DNA of 64,000 nt from Microbulbifer sp. HZ11 (GTDB lineage Bacteria; Pseudomonadota; Gammaproteobacteria; Pseudomonadales; Cellvibrionaceae), in assembly GCF_000708675.1 (NCBI RefSeq), contig NZ_JELR01000001.1:62001-126000 (forward strand), written 5' to 3'. Under the pieces are notes generated by a model. That model searched no databases. It saw only the letters and a program-made list of their open reading frames with translations, and was not told where the DNA came from. This document shows, in pieces, positions 38,104 to 48,600 of the stretch (position 1 is the stretch's first letter; each line of letters starts with the position of its first letter). Made by a program: the position numbers and the translations under genes.

Positions 38104-41100
38104 GTGCTTTCAACATTAAAATATCGTGGCCTATTCTTTTTTCTGGCCTCAATCTTGTCGATTTCGGCCAACTACGCCCATGCCTCTATCTCCGGACCGA
38201 GTACGAGTTCGACTGGCAGTTATTCGTTATCGTACTCGTCTGCCTCAGGGGATGATGCTGAGGTTCGCGTTTACCGCAATGGTTCCCACTACGGTACATC
38301 TGGTGTAAATATATCGGGTGGTACTTTTGTCGTCGGTGGAGCAGATACCGCTAGTTGGGTGTATAAGCACTATGCCGGAACAGAATGTTTGCAATATAAC
38401 GCCCAAGGGCGCTGTACGGAGCCAGGGTTTCTTAGTTATAAAGGTGAGCACAAGGTTACGGTGACAATCCCATCACCGGGAGCTATTTCACTTTCCTCAA
38501 GTAATACGAGTGGCGACTATAGCGTCAGTTGGGGTGCCGCCTCAGGTAGCCCAAGCCGGTATGAGCTGCAGGAACAGAAGGATGGAGGGAGCTGGTCAAC
38601 TATACATAGTGGAGCTTCGCGCTCCAAATCCCTCTCGGGTAAGTCCACTGGAGTGTACTCTTACCGAGTGAGGGCCTGCTACAGCGGATGCAGTACCTAT
38701 ACGTCTACAAAATCTATTACAGTAATTCGTACACCTGGTTCAATTTCAACGCCTGCGTCCAGTACCAATGGCTCAGTTGCTATCTCATGGGCGTCAGTTT
38801 CCGGAGCTGCTAGCTATGTACTCCAGGAACAAAAAAACGGCGGCTCTTGGTCAACAAAATATAGTGGCACGGCCACGTCGAAATCTTTAACTGGACGCGG
38901 AACTGGAACTTATCGTTATCGGGTTGCAGCGGTCGAGAATAGTATTTCGGGCGGGTACCGAACCTCTTCAGATGTGATCGTGTCTCGAGCGCCGGCGGCC
39001 CCTTCAGCCATTACGGTGCCATCGGGGTCCGGTAATGGTGCTTACACTGTCAGTTGGAGCAGTGTTACTAATGCAAGCGAGTATCAACTCGAAGAGAGTA
39101 ATGCGAGCACTGCAAGCTGGATACAAACCAGTACTCAAAAAAGCCTCACAAAGACAGCCAGTGGTAGTTATTCATACCGAGTTCGAGCTTGCAGTATTTA
39201 CTCAGAGGTAAAAGCGTGCAGTGGCTATACTGCTAAAAGTACTGTCGTTGTTGCGCTACCTCCTGCATCTATTTCAGTACCGTCAAGCAGTACCAATGGC
39301 ACCATCGCAATATCTTGGAGCTCCGTATCTGCAGCATCCAGCTATAAGTTGCAAGAAAAGAAAGATAGTGGCAGCTGGTCGGACGTTTACACCGGGTCTT
39401 CAACAAGCACCTCATTGAGCGGTCGGGGTACCGGAACCTACAGCTATCGCGTTGCGGCTGTCATCAGTAGTTATACTGGAGGTTACAAAAACTCCGCGAA
39501 TGTCACTGTTTCTCGAGCGCCGGGAGTACCCTCCGGTCTGGTTGTACCTTCATCCTCAACGACTGGCACTTATACGGTCAGTTGGGGGCAAGTGTCTGGT
39601 GCAGAAAATTACAAAATTGAACAAAGTGGGGATGCTGGCGGATCATGGACACAAAGCGGTACCAGTAAGCAATTCACAAAGTCCAGTGACGGCAGTTTTT
39701 CTTACCGGGTTAGGGCTTGTAATGTCTACGGAGGGGTTACGTCATGTGGCGGTTGGACCTCAAAGAAATCCGTCCAGGTTGATGTCCCATCGATCACCGG
39801 TCCCACGACAAGTAATACAGGTGCATACGCTCTAACCTATGCGAGTGTTGCGGGTCCAGATGCTCAGTTGAAAGTCTATAAAGGCGGATCCCTATACGGA
39901 GATCCTACAGTGAGTACTGCAGGTGGCACTTTCAACGTAGGCGGTGCTGATACGGGGACTTGGGAATACAAGCACTATTCAGGCGATGAATGCCTCCAAT
40001 ATGGCACTCAGGGAAATTGTGTAGAACCAGGGTTCTTGACCTTGCAGGGGCAACACACTGTGGTCGTCGATATTCCCACCACGGGCGCGATCACTCTTGC
40101 ATCCACCAACAAAACGGGTAGTTTCCCGGTAAGTTGGGTTGCGGCAACTGGCTCCCCTAGCCGTTATGAAGTTCAAGAGAAAAAAGATAATGGTGCTTGG
40201 TCAAGTGATGTGCATGGGGTTTCTTCTACATCACTGACTCGGTCCTCGCGGACTACCGGCGTATACAGTTATCGGGTCAGAGCGTGTTTTAGTGGGTGCA
40301 GCCTCTACTCGAATACCGCGACAGTTACGGTTGTGTTGACGCCTGGATCAATCGACGTGCCGGCCTCTAGTACAAATGGTTCCGTCGCCGTGTCCTGGGG
40401 GAGTGTTAGCGGCGCAGATAGCTATATTTTGCAGGAGCAAAAAAATAGTGGTAACTGGGTGGAAGTTTACGAAGGAGCAGCTGTCCAGGAAACAGTAACT
40501 GATCGTGATAATGGTATATATCGCTATCGGGTTGCGGCGGTCGAAAATGGGGTGACAGGCAACTATAAAACGTCGGGTAATGTCATCGTTTCACGGGCGC
40601 CGGCAAAGCCCTCGAATTTCTCCGTGCCAGCTACTTCCAATGGCGGCTATTCGGTAAGTTGGGGGGCAGTCTCGGCTGCAGAGCATTATATCCTGAATGA
40701 GAGCGGTGCTACCGCTAATAGCTGGACCCAGTCGGGAATTATTAAGTCGTTTTCGAAAACAATTGACGGGACCTACACCTATCAGGTGAAGGCCTGTAGC
40801 GTTTATGAAGGTGTTACCGCTTGTAGCGGCTGGGTTTCAGCTCAGTCGACAATAGTTACGCTTCCTGAAATTCGGATTGACTCTATTGACAGTGGGGAAG
40901 TCAATTTATTTTGGAAGAACTGGGCGGTTGATCGTGTAGTCCTTCTCAGGGATGGAGTCGATATTTATGACTCAGGTTGGAGCTATAACGGACAGGGGAA
41001 AGCGTATTCTGACACGCGGACTGTAAGTGGCACCTATGTATACTCATTACAAGGCTGGACATGTCACCAGGAAGATACTGACGGCGGGTGTGTCGATAAG

Positions 41101-44100
41101 GATCTTACCGGTGTCCGTGGACCGGTCTCTGCCAATGTGATAATCAAGCCCAGCGTACCGCAATTGGGTATTGATACTGGTAGCGGAGAGGCTACATCGT
41201 ATAGTGGAAATCTAACTATTAGCTCCGAAAGTACGGGCCCAATTGATCAGGTCCTTTGGCAGAAGAGGTTAACCGGGCAGTCTTGGCCAGCTCAATCCCA
41301 GACGGCTACGACTTCAGTATTTGAAGTTACCCAAATTCCGGATGGCAATTACGAATTTCGTAGCAAAAACTGTAACTCCGAAGGGTGTAGCTCGAGTTGG
41401 AGCGATACCGTAGAAGTTGAAGTATGGAAAATAGATCCGCCGTCCGATCCGGTCGTTAACGAGATAGAAAATAGTGTTGATGGACTCATTAATATCGAAT
41501 GGCAAGATCTGACACCTGAATTTGCAGGATTGTACAAGATCTATGAAAACGGTGGGCAGTCTCCGAAGTACGCTGTCGAAAACTCGTCCGGTAATAGAAA
41601 AGCACCGACCACACCACATGAATATGGGCCAGCAGAGCTTGCAGATGGTACTTACACTTACACTGTTGTCGCGTGTAACCCGGCTGGCTGTTCTAATCCT
41701 AGCGCACCAGTTTCATTTAATGTTGCTCATATCCCTGGTCGCCCCGATGCACCGACGCATGCGGATTCGAGTAATGGAGCCGTCTATGTGCAATGGGGAG
41801 TTGCCCCAGGAAATAATATCTATTACGAACTGAATAAGCGTGAAGTCGATGGAGATTGGATCCCGTCAGGACTTGGTAAAATTGATAAAAATGATACTAC
41901 TGTGCGGGGGCTGACTGAAGCTGATTGGCAATTCTCAGTCAGAGCGTGTAACAAGTTCGACTGGTCATGCAGTGATTATAGCGAGGCATCTGTTTCGGTA
42001 GAAGTCGTTCCGGCCCCTGATTGGGCGAGCGCTGACTTTGTGCCGGCAGATGACCATTTAATTTCTCCGGGAGGGGCTCCCGATCATGACGGAAGCGTAG
42101 GCGCACTGCCCTCTGAGGGTGGTGTGGCTGGTGGACAAGCGAGTTATCGCTTACAGATTCAAGTTCCACCGGGAAGAGGTAATGTCCAGCCAAACCTCAG
42201 CTTTAACTACTCCAGTCAAAGCGGGAATGGAATTCTCGGTATGGGTTGGTCACTCAGCTCGAGCTCAGCGATTAGTCGTTGTGGTAAGACACTAGCCCAT
42301 GACGGTATTTACCGAACAGTGCAGTATGACGCTACTCACGACAGGTTGTGCCTAGACGGAAAGCGGTTGATTCTAGTAAGTGGTACTTACGGAAGTTCTG
42401 GGGCAGTTTATCGGACCGAGATAGATGAGTTTACAAGAATCACGCAGTCCGGCGCTATCAATTCCTCTGGTAGTTCCTTTACCGCAGAGCTTAAGAATGG
42501 GCGGATTCGCTATTATGGTGGAACATCTGATAGTCGGCATACTCCGCAAGGTGCATCAGGAGTGCTGAGCTGGGCGATAAGCCGAGAAGAAGACCGAACG
42601 ACGAATAAGAATTCAATTGACTACCAGTACCAGCATGTCGGTTGGGGCGAATATCTACTAACTGATATTTATTACAGCGGGGTTGGTACTACCAAAGGCA
42701 ATCGTCGAGTTAACTTTGTTTATGAATCCAGAGATGATGTCAGCTCTAAGTACATAGCTGGTGGTCTAACGCGGCAGACCAAGCGTTTGGATAAGTTGAT
42801 TACATACGTTGCCTCAGAAGAAATACTTGAATACAACACTCATTACAAGCAAAGCGATGCATCCGGTAGGAGCTTGTTGGAAAGCATAGAGCTATGTGGC
42901 TACGAAGGCACAATCCACATATGTCAGGCGCCTACGTTGTTGACGTGGCAGGATGCGGAGCCCCAATTCGAGTTGGAGAAGGTCGGCTACCGAGAAAATG
43001 ATTCGCTTGTCCCTATGTTGCAAAGCAAGCGGCATATTGTAGATGTGAGCCCCCAGGGTGACGCGAATGCAGATGGTGTACTAGATTGGCCTACTTGGCA
43101 GCATGATGCGGAAGGTGAAGTGCGCGAGACAGGTTTAGTGCCTTTGCAAACTTGCGAAATCAGTTTCATTACCCACAAACCTTATTGCATCTCTGGGGAT
43201 TTCAATGGGGACGGTGCTACAGATAGTTGGCGGTCCCACAATAACGTTTTACAAGTTTCCTATGAGCCGGGAAGCTGGGTTTCGACCGGAATTCCAATGA
43301 ATGAAGGCCATTACCCTAAGCAGATAGTTGCCAACATCGACGACTACAATCGCGACGGACGCCCGGATATTGTCATAGAGCGAGGTACTGACAGTAGTGG
43401 AGATATCTATCTTTATCTCCATACGGGCAACGATTCTGCGCCCTTTGTAAATAACGGAAAACACCTGTATCAGTATGACGGTGAAAGTAACTACCGTTAT
43501 ACCTCTATTCAGTTTATGGGTGATATGGATGGGAATGGTTTGCCAGATTTCATGGAGTTTACCAACGACTTACCCATTAATAATGGCAGTAACTTATCTC
43601 GCCAGCCAATGCCGTACAGATTGCACTTGGCCGAGAGTAGTTCCCCCTCTCAGGTCACATTTAACGAAGTAAATCTCTCCCTACACGCAAATCCAGATTC
43701 TGGTAATGGAACTTACTTCTTCCATTATTTTATAGATATCAATGGAGACGGACTTCAGGATTGGGTTAGTTGGGATAATGATGCTGATCTGCTGGTAAGC
43801 ATGAATAAAGGTAGCGGGATTTTTGGCGGCTGGAGAGTCATAGAGAATAGTAGTGGGCTAATCGAAACTCGCCCTTTCCCGTATTACCATCAAAGCAGTT
43901 CCGAGTGGCGGCGTGCGGTCTACGCAAAATACGCGAGTAACTACAGGCAAATGGACCTTGATGCTGACGGGCGCGCAGAGATTCTCGTTCCCGGTATTAG
44001 GGTGGCAATAGGTTGCCATATTGAATCGAGCTTCGAGCAGGGATCCACAGTGCAAAGTTTGACCATTTGTGGAGATGGCTTGTACAGCAAATTGCTGGAC

Positions 44101-47100
44101 CCTACCAATGGCGGGCATCCACTCGAAGGGAAATCCATTGATGTGGATAATCACGATGACAGTGTTTACAAATACCAAGCTATTCGGTTCAGTGAAGATG
44201 CTTCTGGGAATATTTCCGCAAGTCTCGTGGCGACAGATTTGTACGGCTCCGCTACCCAAACTGCGTCATTTGATGGTTTTGGTAATGGATTACAAGATTT
44301 GGTGTTTACCTATGGTTGCCGAACCGCTGGCTGTTCTTACCACAGCACAAGTGGTGTTATGGATGGGAAATCTACCGGTGTTTATATTAATCGAAACCGG
44401 GGATCCGCAACTGAGGGTGAACGATACGCTCCAATCGATGTATTAGTCGGGGTTAAAAGCGGTTTTGGTGTAGAGCACGAATGGGACTATCGCCCTTTGT
44501 CCTCTCGCGACGACCGTTATCATACGCAAGACAAGCCCTTTTATGAGCGTGGCGGATATCTTAATAGCCTCGCTGAGGCAGTGCGAGCTGATCACCTTGA
44601 ATTTACATCTAGTATGTACGTTGTCGCAGAGCACCGACAGTCGAATGGTATCGGCGGCCTGAATACAAAGCAGTACCGCTATAAAGGTGCCGTGTTTAAT
44701 AGCCGCGGCCGAGGATTTCAAGGCTTTCACACTATCATCGAAGAGGATGAAGCGGCTAATATCGAGACCCAATCCGATTTCCACCAGATATTCCCACTTG
44801 CGGGTAAGTTGCATCGACAACGAAAATGGGAGTTGAATGATCGGGACTCAGACACCGATATTACGCAAGCTTTTATCGATTCCGACTTTTCGTGGCAATT
44901 CTGGCCAGCGGGTGGGCACGGCTCCCCAATTGTGGTGGAAGACTTGACGGATAGCTCTTCCGTTGCTGCTAATGACCCATATTTCGTGGGTCCGAAGGAG
45001 CAGAGTACAACGTACCGTACCTTGAACGGTGCGCGCTCCTTCCTTTATAAGCAGACCCAAAGCAGTAGCTTCGATGAATGGGGTAACATATTGCTCGCCA
45101 CCAACCGATATGAAGAGGTGGGAAGCTCTCATATTGTTAGGAGCAGCACGAGTACGAAATACGCCCCTGCGGACGAGACCATCTGGTGGCTCAATAAATT
45201 GGAAAAGCAGACGGTCACCAAGCTCCCAATTCAGAGCCGTAGTGGTGTAGCAATAGAACCGAATACTGACCTGCAACAACAGATAGAAGTCTCCTATGAA
45301 TCCTGGGATAGCGACGCCCGTAAACCGACTAGTGTTCTCACCGACCCCTCCACCGGAAAATGGAGCAGAGTGGAAACGAGCTATTCAGATTACGGGCTAC
45401 CAGAGAAGGTTGTCACAACCGCAGAGGGAGAGGAAAACGATGAAGGTGTAGCAACTTCCCGTTTTGTGGAAACCACAGAATTCAGCGGCGACGGTTATTT
45501 CCCGAAAACGGTCAAGAATGCACTGGGTCACACGGTAACCACCATTACCAATCCCAAGCATGGTAAGCCGGACTCTGTGAGCGACGTCAATGGCTTGACC
45601 ACAAACTACGAGTACGATGCTTTTGGTCGCTTAATCACTGTCTCCGCGCCGTCGGCACTGGGTCTGCGGCTGGCGCCGGAAGCTAATACTGCCATGGAGT
45701 GGTGTAATGCCAGCTGTGTCACCGCACCGGGAGCTGTTTACAAAATAGTGCAACAACAGGCCGGGACGCCCACCACACTTAGCTATCACGATCAGTTCGG
45801 TCGTGTTATCCGCACGGAAGTGCAGGCATTTGATGGCACTGACTGGGTGGTTCGAAAAACTGAGTTCAATGAGCTGGGGCAAGTGACCTTTGAGTCGGTG
45901 CCGTATTACGCCAGCAGCCCCAATAGCTACGGTACGCGGTACGAAGACTACGATACGCTCGGTCGTGTATTGGGCAAAACCGTGGATCAAACCAATAGCC
46001 AGATTTTGGATGTCGACTATACCCACGAGCAGGGTACAGGCTTCACCACCAGTATCTTGGTGAATGGCCGCACTATGAGCCGCACCTATAACGGCTTACA
46101 GCAATTAACGGAAACCGTTGACGCGCTAAGTGGTAGCACCAAGTATGCCTACGATGGTGCCGGTAACCCGATCGTGCTCCAGGATGCTGCGACAAATCGT
46201 ATCATTGCCAAATACAACGCGCTGGGCCAGAAAGACTGGGTAAATGACCCCAATATGGGAGTCAAGTCTTTCACCTATAACGGGTTCGGCGAGGTCGAGA
46301 CGGAAACCGATGGCAATCTGGATATTGTGAGTCTCACCTATGACCGCCTCGGGCGAATGGAAAGCCGTAGCGTCAATGGAGTGGAAGAGGCCAATTGGGT
46401 ATATGACGCAGTGCCGAACGGTAAGGGGCTACTGTCCAGCGAGCACCGTAGTGATGCGAATTACAGCCGTAGTTACCGCTATGATGCCTTGGGTCGCCCC
46501 GATCAAGTTACTACAACGATTGATGGCCAAGACTTTGTCACAGTTAGCCACTTTGATAGTAGCTATGGACGCCTCAAGGGGTTGAGCTATCCGTCCGGGT
46601 TAACGGTCCAGTATGGCTATAATGATGCCGGCTATCAGTTCCGAACCAGTAATGCCGCCAGTGGTTATACCTACCGCGAAATCACTCATATGGACGCCTG
46701 GGGTGAATGGGAGTTCGCCAATGTTGCCGCGGACAACTACGTAATCGGGCGTGCATTCCATGCGGAAACTGGCCAGATGCTGGGAACAGCCTTCGATAGC
46801 CTGGTCCTGCAACATCAGATGTTGTCGTATGACAGCTACGATAGCTTTGGCAATTTAGAGCAGGCCACCGTCAGTGTGCCCAGCGAAAGTCCGTCCATGA
46901 ACGTGGAGAATCACTTCTACGACGCGCTGAATCGCCTCGACTACACTACCAGAACTGATGGACCGGCCATCGACTATGACTATGACGCTATCGGAAACCT
47001 GCTTAAGAAGGATGATTTCGCTAGTAGTTATGAGTATACCGGTGGCACTACCGGTGGACCGAGTGCGGTCAAAAGCGTCACATTGGTGGGTGGAGGCACA

Positions 47101-48600
47101 CTCAGCTATGGTTACGACGACAATGGCAACCGTACCCATGAGGGCGGGAGCCAGCAGGTCTGGTACAACGCCTTCAACAAGCCGATCCGGATCAGTCGCA
47201 ATGGTGCGGACCTGTATTTCTCCTATGGCGCGGATCAGATGCGCTACAAGCAGGTCAATCAGGCCGCAGGCAAAACCACGATCTATATTGACAAACTCTT
47301 TGAGCATATTAGCGGTGGTGGCGATACGCAATATCGTCACTTTATTGACGATATTGCAGTAGTAACCACCACCGACAACGGTACGGATCTCACTCATAAA
47401 ATTGGTTTCACTCACCGAGACCGCCTGGGTTCTACCGTGGCGATTGGGGACGAATCGGGTAACCTGTTGGAAACCCACAGCTTCGACCCGTTTGGCAAAC
47501 CGCGGCTTGGCAATATCATGGACAAGGCGGTGGCGAGGCTGGAGAGCACTCTGACCACTCGCGGGTTTACGGATCATGAGCATCTGGATGATGTTGAGCT
47601 GATTCATATGAATGGGCGGGCTTATGATTACAATCTGGGCCGGTTTTTGTCCGTCGATCCGTTTATCCAAGAGCCTGGAAATAGCCAGAGTCTGAATCCG
47701 TATAGCTATATCATGAACAATCCATTGGCGGGGAGGGATCCCAGTGGATATGTGGCCTGTGCGACTACAACATGTTTTGATAATTGGAATAAGCCATGGA
47801 ATGATAATTGGAATCAATTCAGTAGTGGCGAAGATGGACCCACTGAGCGAAATAAACTAAATAATGGTAAGGGAAATTCTGCAAGTGGAGTAAATCTTGG
47901 GCAGACTGTTGCATCAGAAATTAGTCAGATAAGCAACCGATCTGATATGCCGGGGCAGCAGGGGGCCATTTATGAGATCAGTGTTACTGGGCAGAGTAAT
48001 AACAGTTCGGATGGCTTCGGTAGTGGTTTTGCGAAAGGTATTTTCGATCTCTTTGCTTCTGCGGCTTGGTATGACTCACCTAATCCTTTTGTTGAGCTTT
48101 ACCCTGGGGAGTTGTCACCTGCAAATTTAGAGGGGGCGGATTATGAGTCTCCATTTGAAGCACCAGTTTCTCCAGAAGCACAGCTTGGCCATGACATGGC
48201 TTTGCCGGCTTCGATAGTGTTTGGGCTGGTTGCTAGAAGCCCCGCTGGAATAGAGAAGTCAGCAGCCAGAGTTTTCGATGTTGGTTTGCATAGAGAGCTT
48301 AAAGGTACGTTAGCCGGCCACGACTCTCATCATGTTGGTCAAGCGGCATTGATGAGACAATTTATCGACGGATATGATCGAAACTCAGCCCCTGCAATCT
48401 TAGTCCCTCGCGTGGGCCACACGCGTAGAGATGTTGAGAGGGGGATTGTCTCTCGAAGCACTACAGGCCTAACCAATGCTCGACAAGTTCTCGCACGGGA
48501 TATTAGAGAATTACGTCGTGTATATTCTCCCCCTAACAGTCAATTACAAAAATTAATACAAATGAACAAAACTATGTATCCAGATCCATTTAGAAAGTGA
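38104..48600 (+). CDS. Giant exported SpvB/RHS-repeat polymorphic toxin 2, SHH nuclease tip
   Basis: 3498 residues from GTG at 38104, chosen for the AAGGA 8 nt upstream; TTG at 38071 would add 11 residues. Signal peptide 1-27 (NYAHA-SI). Fn3-like array to about 1310; the first five-module block (from SISGPSTSSTG) recurs from residue ~560 (SITGPTTSNTG) with the same GGTF-VGGADT-W-YKHY pattern. Then SpvB-like (about 1340-1400, GQASYRLQIQVPPGRGN), FG-GAP-type repeats (about 1653-1963), RHS repeats (about 2500-3050) and RHS core ending YSYIMNNPLAGRDPSGY (~3216). The 282-residue tip is A/T-richer and contains HDSHHVGQAALM (3406-3417), PAILVPRVGHT and a helical end, matching the HNH/Endo VII 'SHH' nuclease toxins. 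Predicted to cut nucleic acid in the target cytoplasm. GTGA overlap with the next gene. Confidence 0.9.
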   Translation: MLSTLKYRGLFFFLASILSISANYAHASISGPSTSSTGSYSLSYSSASGDDAEVRVYRNGSHYGTSGVNISGGTFVVGGADTASWVYKHYAGTECLQYNAQGRCTEPGFLSYKGEHKVTVTIPSPGAISLSSSNTSGDYSVSWGAASGSPSRYELQEQKDGGSWSTIHSGASRSKSLSGKSTGVYSYRVRACYSGCSTYTSTKSITVIRTPGSISTPASSTNGSVAISWASVSGAASYVLQEQKNGGSWSTKYSGTATSKSLTGRGTGTYRYRVAAVENSISGGYRTSSDVIVSRAPAAPSAITVPSGSGNGAYTVSWSSVTNASEYQLEESNASTASWIQTSTQKSLTKTASGSYSYRVRACSIYSEVKACSGYTAKSTVVVALPPASISVPSSSTNGTIAISWSSVSAASSYKLQEKKDSGSWSDVYTGSSTSTSLSGRGTGTYSYRVAAVISSYTGGYKNSANVTVSRAPGVPSGLVVPSSSTTGTYTVSWGQVSGAENYKIEQSGDAGGSWTQSGTSKQFTKSSDGSFSYRVRACNVYGGVTSCGGWTSKKSVQVDVPSITGPTTSNTGAYALTYASVAGPDAQLKVYKGGSLYGDPTVSTAGGTFNVGGADTGTWEYKHYSGDECLQYGTQGNCVEPGFLTLQGQHTVVVDIPTTGAITLASTNKTGSFPVSWVAATGSPSRYEVQEKKDNGAWSSDVHGVSSTSLTRSSRTTGVYSYRVRACFSGCSLYSNTATVTVVLTPGSIDVPASSTNGSVAVSWGSVSGADSYILQEQKNSGNWVEVYEGAAVQETVTDRDNGIYRYRVAAVENGVTGNYKTSGNVIVSRAPAKPSNFSVPATSNGGYSVSWGAVSAAEHYILNESGATANSWTQSGIIKSFSKTIDGTYTYQVKACSVYEGVTACSGWVSAQSTIVTLPEIRIDSIDSGEVNLFWKNWAVDRVVLLRDGVDIYDSGWSYNGQGKAYSDTRTVSGTYVYSLQGWTCHQEDTDGGCVDKDLTGVRGPVSANVIIKPSVPQLGIDTGSGEATSYSGNLTISSESTGPIDQVLWQKRLTGQSWPAQSQTATTSVFEVTQIPDGNYEFRSKNCNSEGCSSSWSDTVEVEVWKIDPPSDPVVNEIENSVDGLINIEWQDLTPEFAGLYKIYENGGQSPKYAVENSSGNRKAPTTPHEYGPAELADGTYTYTVVACNPAGCSNPSAPVSFNVAHIPGRPDAPTHADSSNGAVYVQWGVAPGNNIYYELNKREVDGDWIPSGLGKIDKNDTTVRGLTEADWQFSVRACNKFDWSCSDYSEASVSVEVVPAPDWASADFVPADDHLISPGGAPDHDGSVGALPSEGGVAGGQASYRLQIQVPPGRGNVQPNLSFNYSSQSGNGILGMGWSLSSSSAISRCGKTLAHDGIYRTVQYDATHDRLCLDGKRLILVSGTYGSSGAVYRTEIDEFTRITQSGAINSSGSSFTAELKNGRIRYYGGTSDSRHTPQGASGVLSWAISREEDRTTNKNSIDYQYQHVGWGEYLLTDIYYSGVGTTKGNRRVNFVYESRDDVSSKYIAGGLTRQTKRLDKLITYVASEEILEYNTHYKQSDASGRSLLESIELCGYEGTIHICQAPTLLTWQDAEPQFELEKVGYRENDSLVPMLQSKRHIVDVSPQGDANADGVLDWPTWQHDAEGEVRETGLVPLQTCEISFITHKPYCISGDFNGDGATDSWRSHNNVLQVSYEPGSWVSTGIPMNEGHYPKQIVANIDDYNRDGRPDIVIERGTDSSGDIYLYLHTGNDSAPFVNNGKHLYQYDGESNYRYTSIQFMGDMDGNGLPDFMEFTNDLPINNGSNLSRQPMPYRLHLAESSSPSQVTFNEVNLSLHANPDSGNGTYFFHYFIDINGDGLQDWVSWDNDADLLVSMNKGSGIFGGWRVIENSSGLIETRPFPYYHQSSSEWRRAVYAKYASNYRQMDLDADGRAEILVPGIRVAIGCHIESSFEQGSTVQSLTICGDGLYSKLLDPTNGGHPLEGKSIDVDNHDDSVYKYQAIRFSEDASGNISASLVATDLYGSATQTASFDGFGNGLQDLVFTYGCRTAGCSYHSTSGVMDGKSTGVYINRNRGSATEGERYAPIDVLVGVKSGFGVEHEWDYRPLSSRDDRYHTQDKPFYERGGYLNSLAEAVRADHLEFTSSMYVVAEHRQSNGIGGLNTKQYRYKGAVFNSRGRGFQGFHTIIEEDEAANIETQSDFHQIFPLAGKLHRQRKWELNDRDSDTDITQAFIDSDFSWQFWPAGGHGSPIVVEDLTDSSSVAANDPYFVGPKEQSTTYRTLNGARSFLYKQTQSSSFDEWGNILLATNRYEEVGSSHIVRSSTSTKYAPADETIWWLNKLEKQTVTKLPIQSRSGVAIEPNTDLQQQIEVSYESWDSDARKPTSVLTDPSTGKWSRVETSYSDYGLPEKVVTTAEGEENDEGVATSRFVETTEFSGDGYFPKTVKNALGHTVTTITNPKHGKPDSVSDVNGLTTNYEYDAFGRLITVSAPSALGLRLAPEANTAMEWCNASCVTAPGAVYKIVQQQAGTPTTLSYHDQFGRVIRTEVQAFDGTDWVVRKTEFNELGQVTFESVPYYASSPNSYGTRYEDYDTLGRVLGKTVDQTNSQILDVDYTHEQGTGFTTSILVNGRTMSRTYNGLQQLTETVDALSGSTKYAYDGAGNPIVLQDAATNRIIAKYNALGQKDWVNDPNMGVKSFTYNGFGEVETETDGNLDIVSLTYDRLGRMESRSVNGVEEANWVYDAVPNGKGLLSSEHRSDANYSRSYRYDALGRPDQVTTTIDGQDFVTVSHFDSSYGRLKGLSYPSGLTVQYGYNDAGYQFRTSNAASGYTYREITHMDAWGEWEFANVAADNYVIGRAFHAETGQMLGTAFDSLVLQHQMLSYDSYDSFGNLEQATVSVPSESPSMNVENHFYDALNRLDYTTRTDGPAIDYDYDAIGNLLKKDDFASSYEYTGGTTGGPSAVKSVTLVGGGTLSYGYDDNGNRTHEGGSQQVWYNAFNKPIRISRNGADLYFSYGADQMRYKQVNQAAGKTTIYIDKLFEHISGGGDTQYRHFIDDIAVVTTTDNGTDLTHKIGFTHRDRLGSTVAIGDESGNLLETHSFDPFGKPRLGNIMDKAVARLESTLTTRGFTDHEHLDDVELIHMNGRAYDYNLGRFLSVDPFIQEPGNSQSLNPYSYIMNNPLAGRDPSGYVACATTTCFDNWNKPWNDNWNQFSSGEDGPTERNKLNNGKGNSASGVNLGQTVASEISQISNRSDMPGQQGAIYEISVTGQSNNSSDGFGSGFAKGIFDLFASAAWYDSPNPFVELYPGELSPANLEGADYESPFEAPVSPEAQLGHDMALPASIVFGLVARSPAGIEKSAARVFDVGLHRELKGTLAGHDSHHVGQAALMRQFIDGYDRNSAPAILVPRVGHTRRDVERGIVSRSTTGLTNARQVLARDIRELRRVYSPPNSQLQKLIQMNKTMYPDPFRK

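Noticed and set aside
46855..47817. Long minus-strand open frame opposite toxin 2
   Set aside because: Composition is a mirror of the RHS repeats (YD-rich sense strand); no start site signal and no known family.
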